From assembly GCA_038230975.1 (NCBI GenBank), contig JBBRMF010000004.1:1-48741 (forward strand): 48,741 nucleotides of DNA. Direction: 5' to 3'. Position 1 is the stretch's first letter. Each line of letters begins with the position of its first letter. Source of the DNA: JANXVV01 sp038230975. GTDB lineage: Bacteria; Planctomycetota; Phycisphaerae; Tepidisphaerales; Tepidisphaeraceae. Positions 42,891 through 48,741 of this stretch are shown in pieces. The notes under the pieces are model-generated. The model made no database searches. It was not told where the DNA came from and was given only the letters and a program-made list of their open reading frames with translations. The position numbers were made by a program, and so were the translations under genes.

Positions 42891-45461
42891 TCACACCGTC
42901 ATCCCATCCGCCGCATCCGCCTGCTGCTGGGCCTTCATCGCGTCCCATTCTTCCAATGTAATCGTCGCCTCGCGGGCTTGTGAGCCTTTATAAGCACCGA
43001 CCAAACCGGAGGCGGCCATCGCTTCGATCAAACGGCTGGCGCGGCTATAACCGATCGTCAGCCTTCGCTGCAACAGAGAGACCGAGCCTCGCTTGGTTTC
43101 CAGAACCACTCGCACGGCATCTTCGAACAATTCGTCCTTCGCCGCTTCGTCATCGATATTCCCCGTGGCTTTGATCTGCACCAGTTCCGGTTCGTACTGG
43201 GCTTCGGCGGAGGCGCGAACCAGCTTTACGCTGTCGCGAATTTCCTTGTCGTCGATGTAGGTGCCCTGGCCGCGCATGGGTTTGCTGGCACCGGGGGGAA
43301 GGAAGAGCATGTCGCCTTGGCCGAGGAGAAGTTCGGCACCGTTCTGATCCAGCACGATACGGCTGTCCATCTTGCTCGCGACACGAAACGCGATCTTGCT
43401 CGGCATGTTCGATTTGATCAGGCCCGTCACCACTGTCGCCTGAGGGCGCTGCGTGGCGAGAATCAAATGAATGCCGACGGCCCGTGCTTTTTGGGCCAAT
43501 CGCACGATGAACGATTCAACTTCCTTGCCGCTGGTCATCATCAAGTCTGCCAACTCATCAATGATAATCACGATGTAGGGCAGGTGCTTCGGGATCTTCG
43601 CTTCTTCTTCCGGCGAGCTTGGCTCGAAACGTTCGATCAATTCTTCGCGCGTCATCTTGTTGTAATCTTTGATATTGCGAACGCCGGCCTCGGCCAGGAA
43701 TTCGTAGCGCTCGTCCATCTTGTTGCAGGCCCAATCCAGCACGCTCGTGGCGCGGCCGGTATCGTTGATGACGGGGCACATCAGGTGTGGAATGTCCTTG
43801 AAAGGAGCCATTTCCACGACCTTCGGATCGACGAGAATAAGCTTCACCATGTCCGGCCGTTGCAGGTACATGATTGACATGATGATTGTGTTGATGCAGA
43901 CGGACTTACCCGATCCGGTGGTGCCGGCGATCAGACAGTGGGGCATGGCGGCCAGGTCGGTGATGAGCGGTTCACCGCTGGCATCTTTGCCGAGGAACAG
44001 TGGAATGACTTGCTTGCGCATCGCTTCAGGCGCTAGCTGCATCAATTCTTTGAGCCTTACTTTTTCCTTCTGCTCGTTGGGGACTTCAATGCCGACCGTG
44101 CTCTTGCCCGGGATCGGGGCGACGATGCGAACTGTTTCAGCTTTCAACGCGCGCTGAATATCGTTGGATAATGCCGAGACGGTCGACACTTTCACACCGG
44201 CGGCAAGCGCCAGTTCATACATCGTAATGACCGGGCCCGTGTCGATTTCCACGACATGGGCATCGATTGAAAATTCCTTCAAGGTCTGTTCAAGCTCGGC
44301 AGCCTTTTGGCGGACGAAACTTTCCTGGCTTTCGGCGTAGCCATACTCGGCATCGGCAAGGCAATCCCATGGCGGCAGGTGATATTCGCCAAGCTCCTTG
44401 GGCTGCTGAATCGGCGAGCTATTCCGCGGTTTCAGCATGCTGGGAAGTTTGACGACGATCTCTTGACGGATCTCGGCAAGCTTGGGGACAGCCTGTTCTT
44501 CCGGCGAAGGAATGACGGCATGTTCAGCCGGATCGGGATCGGATTCGTCGTTGTACGCAGCATCAGCCACGGCGGGGGCGGGATCATCGTTGTCGTATTC
44601 CAGATGAATCTCTTCGCGATCCACCAGCGGTTGAGGCGCGGGGACCGCCTTGGAGTTGTCTGTCTTGACGATCTCATTCTTCGGTGGATCACGCTTTAAT
44701 AATACCGACGGCTTCAGATCTTCATCTTCTTCTTCCACCTGTTTATTCGTTGCGATCACCGCCGACCGGACGGCTTTTACTGCTTTGGCCAACTGCATTT
44801 TCCCGCGTGGGGTTTGCTCGGCGTCTTCCAGTTCCGACATCGCATCCCGAGTCACGAAACGCGGCAAAGAAGGAAGCTTTGGCAGTTGCGGGAAGCTGAA
44901 TCGCATCGTCGGTGTGCGTGATTTCACGGTGGTGATTGCAGAGCCGACAAATTCCGGAACGCGAACCACCAGATCATCCGCCGCCAACAGCAATCCCACG
45001 AGGAATGCGCACGCCAGGATCAAGCTGGTCACCAACCCGTTGCAATGAGATCGCAAAAAACCGGAAGTTCCAATGCCGATCAATCCGCCAGTGCCTTCCG
45101 GAAGTGCGTCAGCGGCGCCGGGGCGGATCAAATGGATAGCCGATGCAAAAGCCACGGAGAGCAGGGCGATACCGATCGTCCGAAGCCATACATCGCTTAC
45201 ACGGTTGTCGAACAGGTAAAGGGCAATGCAGATTCCGCTGAAGAACAGGATTGGAAAGATGCCCTGACCCAGAATGAGAAATGTCCAATAGGCGATAAAT
45301 GCCCCGGCATTACCGCAAAGGTTTTGGACGGGTTGATACGGAAACACCGAATGGCTCGGCCAATCCGTCGAGTGGAAGCTCCCGAGCGACAGCAAAATGA
45401 AGACCCAGGCGCAAGCAAAGATGACAAACAGAACGCGACGCCAGGTGTTTGGATGATGCAT
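42891..45461 (-). CDS. ftsK: DNA translocase FtsK/SpoIIIE
   Basis: 856 aa. Four N-terminal membrane segments (about residues 10-165), an acidic linker (about 170-345), then the motor. Walker A is LIAGTTGSGKSVCIN near residue 513 and Walker B is YIVIIIDELADLMM. LATQRPQATVVTGLIKSNMPSKIAFRV and GQGDMLFLPPGASKPMRGQGTY are family-standard. The C-terminal gamma winged helix (RGSVSLLQRRLTIGYSRASRLIEAMAASGLVG) reads KOPS-like sites. It pumps DNA at the septum and aids dimer resolution by XerCD. Planctomycetes without FtsZ still keep FtsK. Confidence 0.96.
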   Translation of the reverse strand: MHHPNTWRRVLFVIFACAWVFILLSLGSFHSTDWPSHSVFPYQPVQNLCGNAGAFIAYWTFLILGQGIFPILFFSGICIALYLFDNRVSDVWLRTIGIALLSVAFASAIHLIRPGAADALPEGTGGLIGIGTSGFLRSHCNGLVTSLILACAFLVGLLLAADDLVVRVPEFVGSAITTVKSRTPTMRFSFPQLPKLPSLPRFVTRDAMSELEDAEQTPRGKMQLAKAVKAVRSAVIATNKQVEEEDEDLKPSVLLKRDPPKNEIVKTDNSKAVPAPQPLVDREEIHLEYDNDDPAPAVADAAYNDESDPDPAEHAVIPSPEEQAVPKLAEIRQEIVVKLPSMLKPRNSSPIQQPKELGEYHLPPWDCLADAEYGYAESQESFVRQKAAELEQTLKEFSIDAHVVEIDTGPVITMYELALAAGVKVSTVSALSNDIQRALKAETVRIVAPIPGKSTVGIEVPNEQKEKVRLKELMQLAPEAMRKQVIPLFLGKDASGEPLITDLAAMPHCLIAGTTGSGKSVCINTIIMSIMYLQRPDMVKLILVDPKVVEMAPFKDIPHLMCPVINDTGRATSVLDWACNKMDERYEFLAEAGVRNIKDYNKMTREELIERFEPSSPEEEAKIPKHLPYIVIIIDELADLMMTSGKEVESFIVRLAQKARAVGIHLILATQRPQATVVTGLIKSNMPSKIAFRVASKMDSRIVLDQNGAELLLGQGDMLFLPPGASKPMRGQGTYIDDKEIRDSVKLVRASAEAQYEPELVQIKATGNIDDEAAKDELFEDAVRVVLETKRGSVSLLQRRLTIGYSRASRLIEAMAASGLVGAYKGSQAREATITLEEWDAMKAQQQADAADGMTV

Positions 45462-45469
45462 GTTTTTGT

Positions 45470-45556
45470 TGGTCAGTTGTCAGGGGTCAGTGGTCAGGGG
45501 TTCATGCTCGGGTGATTGCATTTAACAACTGACAACGGACCCCGGACGACGGACAT
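45470..45556. repeat. GTCAGTTGTCAG-type degenerate repeat
   Basis: GGTCAGTTGTCAGGGGTCAG, GTGGTCAGGG and the inverted ACAACTGACAAC lie in the ftsK-dut gap. A related piece (GTCGTCAGTTGTG, then CTGACCGCTGAC) occurs at 48190-48238 between gmk and rpoZ. Confidence 0.65.
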
Positions 45557-45558
45557 CC

Positions 45559-46011
45559 TTAGTGTCCAGTATGTCCGAATCCGCCTTTACCGCGCGGCGT
45601 TTCGTCGAGCTCGGTCACTTCGACGATCTCTGTTTCAGGAACGGGCGTAACGATCATCTGGGCGATTCGCATGCCGCGCTCGACGATGAAATCAGCTGCG
45701 CCATGATTGATCAATGGCACGTGTACCTCGCCGCGATAATCGGCGTCGATCGTGCCGGGCGAATTAATCAGCGTGACACCAAATTTGGTCGCCAAACCGC
45801 TGCGGGGCCTGATCTGCGCCTCGTATCCCGGTGGAATGGCCATCGCAAAACCGCAGGGAATGAGTTTGATCTCACCGTGTTTCAAGGTCGTCGGTCCTGT
45901 CACGGCCGCATGCAAATCAAAGCCAGCCGCGTGCTCGGTCATTCGTTTGGGCAACGGCACATCGGAGGCGTCCGCACGGCGATGGATCTTTATTGTTATC
46001 GGGCGTGACAA
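45559..46011 (-). CDS. dut: Deoxyuridine 5'-triphosphate nucleotidohydrolase (dUTPase)
   Basis: 150 aa, the usual length of trimeric dUTPases. The five motifs are present: AAGFDLHAA (1), PRSGLATKFG (2), GTIDADYRGEVHVPLINHG (3, catalytic Asp), RIAQMIVTPV (4) and RGKGGFGHTG (5, with His in place of the usual Ser). It hydrolyses dUTP to dUMP, keeping uracil out of DNA. Upstream of ftsK on the same strand. Confidence 0.96.
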   Translation of the reverse strand: MSRPITIKIHRRADASDVPLPKRMTEHAAGFDLHAAVTGPTTLKHGEIKLIPCGFAMAIPPGYEAQIRPRSGLATKFGVTLINSPGTIDADYRGEVHVPLINHGAADFIVERGMRIAQMIVTPVPETEIVEVTELDETPRGKGGFGHTGH

Positions 46012-46050
46012 TGGGACTACTCCAGAGAAATTATTGTGACTTTCACTTCG

Positions 46051-46186
46051 GAAAATGACGAATGACGAAATCCGAATGACGAATCAATGACGAATGACGA
46101 ATTCACGAATGACGAAAAATTTCTTCATTCGTCATTCGGGCGTCGTCATTGTTTGGTCATTCGGATTTAGTCATTCGTCATTTTTC
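46051..46186. repeat. TGACGAATGACGAA tandem and inverted repeat
   Basis: Multiple ATGACGAATGACGAA units in direct order (46055-46116) face their complements (46126-46186). The outer arms 46051-46080 and 46156-46186 pair almost perfectly. The right arm supplies the TGA stop of coaB. The type is familiar from planctomycete genomes. Confidence 0.85.
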
Positions 46187-46828
46187 ACGATTTTGAGGGG
46201 GTGGGCAGCCATGAAATAAGCCCGCTATCCTCACCATTAACGTATCGGCGAAGTTGGCCTTATCGCGACAGGGAAGCTCTTCAAGCCGGCCATCGGGGTA
46301 TAGGAGAATGGATTCGATGGTATTGCTGTCCATCGTTTGCGTGGGGTTATAGACCATCAGATCAAGCTGCTTGCGAATCATTTTTTGCCGGGCGCGTTCC
46401 AGGTTGTTGCTGGATTCAAGACTGAAGCCGATGGTTCGCTGGTCGGGTCGTTTCAGTTCACCGGCGGCGGCGATGATGTCGGCGGTCGTTTCAAATCCCA
46501 TCGCCAGCGTGCCATCCCGCTCAACCTTGCCGCTGCGGACAAATCGCGGTCGAAAATCGGCGACGGCGGCGGCCATGATGATCGCATCGTGATTCGGAAA
46601 TTCCCGCATCACGGCCTCGTGCATTTGGGCGGCGGTCTCTACATCGATCCGCCGGATGGTGCCCGGCATCGCCACGCACACCGGACCGACGATCAACGTG
46701 ATCTGATGGCCCGCACGAATCCCCGCCTCGACCAACGCCGCGCCCATCTTGCCGCTGCTGCGGTTGCTGATGTAGCGAACTTCGTCGATCGGTTCGCGGG
46801 TGGGGCCGGCGGTGATGAGGAGGCGCAT
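46178..46828 (-). CDS. coaB: Phosphopantothenate-cysteine ligase, stand-alone
   Basis: 216 aa. CoaB landmarks: LLITAGPTREPIDEVRYISN then RSSGKMG near residue 4-28, IMAAAVADFRP near 85 and GKVERDGTLAM, where the family Lys is kept. MIRKQLDLMVYNPTQTM carries the N-x-x... loop of the dimer. It joins cysteine to 4'-phosphopantothenate in CoA synthesis. Usually fused behind CoaC as CoaBC; here it is a separate gene, with a 420-nt unrelated gene between the two. The last codons come from the adjoining repeat. Confidence 0.93.
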   Translation of the reverse strand: MRLLITAGPTREPIDEVRYISNRSSGKMGAALVEAGIRAGHQITLIVGPVCVAMPGTIRRIDVETAAQMHEAVMREFPNHDAIIMAAAVADFRPRFVRSGKVERDGTLAMGFETTADIIAAAGELKRPDQRTIGFSLESSNNLERARQKMIRKQLDLMVYNPTQTMDSNTIESILLYPDGRLEELPCRDKANFADTLMVRIAGLFHGCPPPQNREK

Positions 46829-46842
46829 TTACAATTACTCGA

Positions 46843-47262
46843 TTAAAGGCAGACCCAAAGAAATAGTCGTTCATCGCGACGACGCGGTTTGAGCGAAAGG
46901 TCATGGATTGCCCGCAGATAGTCTTGGGCAGTGGAGACAGGGATATTCCCAAGCTGAAATTCGGCAGTCTGTGTCCATTTTTCAGCGATTTGATGTATCT
47001 GTTTTTTGTCGATGCTGCGAAGCACATCATCTAGTCCATGAGGAAATTCAAAAATCCACGGCCCATCGTCGGACTCTTCAAAGATCTCTGGAAAAAGGCC
47101 GACACTCGTCTGGCGATCAAATGTTCTTCGCTCTAGAATCGCCCAAAGAGTCGAAAGCTTCACGAGGTCGCGACCTTTGACGTCGATTCGGAATGGTGAA
47201 GATACCGATTCGCCGCCTAAAATCGCATCGTCCACGGTCGCTAGTAGTAGATCGCTTAACAC
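46843..47262 (-). CDS. Hypothetical protein (139 aa) between coaC and coaB
   Basis: Soluble protein starting at GTG 47262 with AAGGGA immediately before it (unusually close). Mixed composition with several Trp/Phe (GPWIFEFPHGLDDVL, EKWTQTAEFQLGNIPV) and a late basic patch (LKPRRRDERL). No family recognised. Separated by 14 nt from coaB and 24 nt from coaC on the same strand, so it is probably co-transcribed. Size and composition recall small immunity-like proteins, but nothing proves that. Confidence 0.6.
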   Translation of the reverse strand: MLSDLLLATVDDAILGGESVSSPFRIDVKGRDLVKLSTLWAILERRTFDRQTSVGLFPEIFEESDDGPWIFEFPHGLDDVLRSIDKKQIHQIAEKWTQTAEFQLGNIPVSTAQDYLRAIHDLSLKPRRRDERLFLWVCL

Positions 47263-47286
47263 TCCCTTATTTTGATCTAATTTGTG

Positions 47287-47883
47287 CTATCTGCCAATTT
47301 TCGACATTAGCAGAGCTGAAATTTCCTCCACAATCCTAACCGGCTCACTCAACCTCCCCGGCCCCGTGTTCCGGCATGCCAGCCATCCATCTTCCGGCCC
47401 GATGAATCGATAGCCATGCGACTTCAGCTTCGCGACGTTTTCTTTGGCGATGGGGTGTTCCCACATGCGGTTGTTCATCGCCGGGGCGAAGATGACCGGG
47501 CAGTCGGCGGCGCAGATCATGAGGCTGACGAGATTATCACATAAGCCGTGGGCGACTTTGGCGAGGATGTTGTTGGTGGCGGGGGCGACGAGCATCAGGT
47601 CGGCGCGCTCGGTCAGGCTGATGTGCTGCGGGTCGGAGGATTCGACGAGATTGAACGTGCTGGTTCGCACCTCACGGCCGCTGAGGGCCTGGAAGGTGAG
47701 CGGGGTGATGAACTGTTGGGCCTCGGCGGTCATGGCGACCGTGACGCCAGCGCCGAGTTGGACGAGTTTACTGACGACCTCGGCGACTTTGTAAGCGGCT
47801 ATCCCGCCGCAGACGGCAACGATGATTTCGCGGCCGGTGAGCGAAGGCGGAGAGTCCGGAGATGGGACAACAGTGTCCTTCAT
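47287..47883 (-). CDS. coaC: Phosphopantothenoylcysteine decarboxylase, stand-alone
   Basis: 198 aa flavoprotein. GREIIVAVCGGIAAYKVAEVV (FMN-binding GGIAAYK), VAMTAEAQQFITPLTFQALSG, HISLTERADLMLVAPATNN (catalytic His near residue 90) and IFAPAMNNRMWEHP (PAMN motif) are all present, with GWLACRNTGPGRL (reactive Cys) near 170. It decarboxylates PPC to 4'-phosphopantetheine. Forms a minus-strand run with rpoZ and gmk upstream, as in many bacteria. Confidence 0.95.
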   Translation of the reverse strand: MKDTVVPSPDSPPSLTGREIIVAVCGGIAAYKVAEVVSKLVQLGAGVTVAMTAEAQQFITPLTFQALSGREVRTSTFNLVESSDPQHISLTERADLMLVAPATNNILAKVAHGLCDNLVSLMICAADCPVIFAPAMNNRMWEHPIAKENVAKLKSHGYRFIGPEDGWLACRNTGPGRLSEPVRIVEEISALLMSKIGR

Positions 47884-47905
47884 AGGTGTGCGGACGTGGG
47901 ACGGC

Positions 47906-47933
47906 TAAGCCGCAAGCGGGCGCTTGCGGCTTA
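47906..47933. repeat. Perfect hairpin repeat (AAGCCGCAAGC type)
   Basis: 12-bp arms TAAGCCGCAAGC and GCTTGCGGCTTA with loop GGGC, in the 65-nt gap between rpoZ and coaC. No T-run follows, so it is more like a REP than a terminator. Confidence 0.85.
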
Positions 47934-47948
47934 TCGCTTCATTCCAGC

Positions 47949-48176
47949 TTAAATCTTCGTCGGAAGCGCCAAACCGCTGGCTTCGTAGTCGATCGCGATT
48001 TTGTCCTGCAGGATTTCCTGCACGACCACTTCCAGATCGGTCATGTGGCCATTCCGCTCCACCAACGGTCGAGCGCCATCCATCAATTCGATCATTCGCT
48101 TCTGGATCAAGGCAGTCAGTTTGAACCGGCCGCCAACCTTATGCACGATTTCGTCACTCTTCAGGGCTTCAATCAT
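47949..48176 (-). CDS. rpoZ: RNA polymerase omega subunit
   Basis: 75 aa. DEIVHKVGGRFKLTALIQKR matches the conserved omega core (KxGxRFxLxxLxxKR), followed by MIELMDGARPLV. Omega helps assemble RNA polymerase and in many bacteria binds ppGpp. The order gmk-rpoZ-coaC is common and supports the call. Confidence 0.9.
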   Translation of the reverse strand: MIEALKSDEIVHKVGGRFKLTALIQKRMIELMDGARPLVERNGHMTDLEVVVQEILQDKIAIDYEASGLALPTKI

Positions 48177-48235
48177 ATTCTTTCCTTTTCAGTCGTCAGT
48201 TGTGAAATTCTTAACGTCTCACTACTGACCGCTGA

Positions 48236-48741
48236 CTATATTCCACCAGACCTCTTATGTTTGATCGTTTTTATAATTTCTTCGACGGCTCGTTCGACGG
48301 TGTCGTTGATGACCATGTGATCGAATGCACGGCTGCCTTTGGCCATCTGCACTTCGCGTTTGGCCACGCGAAAGCGCTTTTGGATTTCTTCGGCCGATTC
48401 ACGACCTCGATCCGTAAGTCTTTGCAGGAGCGTTTGTGCATCGGGCGGAAGCACAAAGACCAGCAGGGCATTGGGATACTGATATCGCACCTGCAGCGCG
48501 CCTTGCATGTCAATTTCTAAAAGCACATCTTGCCCGGCGACCAGATAATCCATGGCGGGATGCTTGGGTGTGCCGTAGTAATCGCCATACACCTGGGCGT
48601 ATTCAAGATAGGCATCGGCGTCAAGTCGTTTGAAGAACTCATCGCGCGTGACATAGTCATAGATCTTGGCATCTTCATCCCCCGACCGCTTTTCACGCGT
48701 GGTGGCGCTGACGATGTATTTGACATCCATCCGCTCAGCCA
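48236..48741 (-). CDS. gmk: Guanylate kinase (5' end cut by window)
   Basis: 168 codons visible; the frame stays open to the window edge, so the N-terminal P-loop is outside. YIVSATTREKRSGDEDAKIYDYV (GMP-binding), FFKRLDADAYLEYAQVYGDYYGTP, DVLLEIDMQGALQVR and LTDRGRESAEEIQKRF (lid, Arg residues) are typical. It phosphorylates GMP and dGMP. First known gene of the gmk-rpoZ-coaC run. An ATG at 48730 is internal to the domain. Confidence 0.95.
   Translation of the reverse strand, partial: AERMDVKYIVSATTREKRSGDEDAKIYDYVTRDEFFKRLDADAYLEYAQVYGDYYGTPKHPAMDYLVAGQDVLLEIDMQGALQVRYQYPNALLVFVLPPDAQTLLQRLTDRGRESAEEIQKRFRVAKREVQMAKGSRAFDHMVINDTVERAVEEIIKTIKHKRSGGI

Noticed and set aside
46051..46186. Possible CRISPR array
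   Set aside because: The repeats are 7-15 bp, nearly contiguous and partly inverted, without spacers of constant length, and there are no cas genes.

Overview
The window reads as a chromosomal segment of a Planctomycetota bacterium, probably of the Phycisphaerae type (lineage inferred, not proven). The evidence is the DUF1549/DUF1553 - DUF1501 - PPC - cytochrome c/WD40 gene set (27.7-36.5 kb), a lone FTLVE pseudopilin, a FHA-GAF-histidine kinase, few clear Shine-Dalgarno sites, and families of short palindromic repeats between genes. Housekeeping genes are intact. Both window edges cut a gene: an ABC ATPase at the left and gmk at the right.

Layout. 1-4.3 kb: ABC ATPase, FtsX-type permease and AttH/CrtC-like lipocalin, an AttEFGH-like exporter unit. 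4.5-14.7 kb: surface-polysaccharide or glycolipid locus with a PIG-L deacetylase, two large polytopic glycosyltransferase-like proteins, a DPM1/ArnC-like GT2, a WecD-like acetyltransferase overlapping a WecE/RffA sugar aminotransferase, two SAM methyltransferases and a polytopic protein. Several of these overlap by ATGA. 14.8-16.4 kb: ArgA-like GNAT, RidA and a pseudopilin with an intrinsic terminator, all on the minus strand.

16.4-24.9 kb is an accessory island. It holds orphan small proteins that look like immunity proteins or toxin debris, an ankyrin protein, a fragment with a nucleotidyltransferase-like polymorphic-toxin motif, a complete REP-associated tyrosine transposase (RAYT), a complete IS5-like element with 27-bp perfect inverted repeats, and at least ten palindromes of two families. 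One family is a GTAC-apex REP, two copies of which bracket the RAYT gene. The other is an AAAAGGGGATAAGTACAT element; two 65-bp copies are identical and are read through in the same frame by two adjacent ORFs, recalling Rickettsia palindromic elements.

25-37.5 kb: FHA-GAF-HK divergent from a solitary Anbu proteasome homologue, then the planctomycete DUF1549/DUF1501/PPC/cytochrome-WD40/sugar-isomerase run. 37.6-48.7 kb: tRNA-His 18 nt upstream of hisF, a membrane protein, aroB-dprA, a ParDE-like toxin-antitoxin pair, a Uma2 nuclease, ftsK, dut, coaB and coaC as separate genes with an unrelated small gene between them, rpoZ and gmk. Repeats of the planctomycete kind (TGACGAATGACGAA, GTCAGTTGTCAG and AAGCCGCAAGCGGGC types) sit between these genes.
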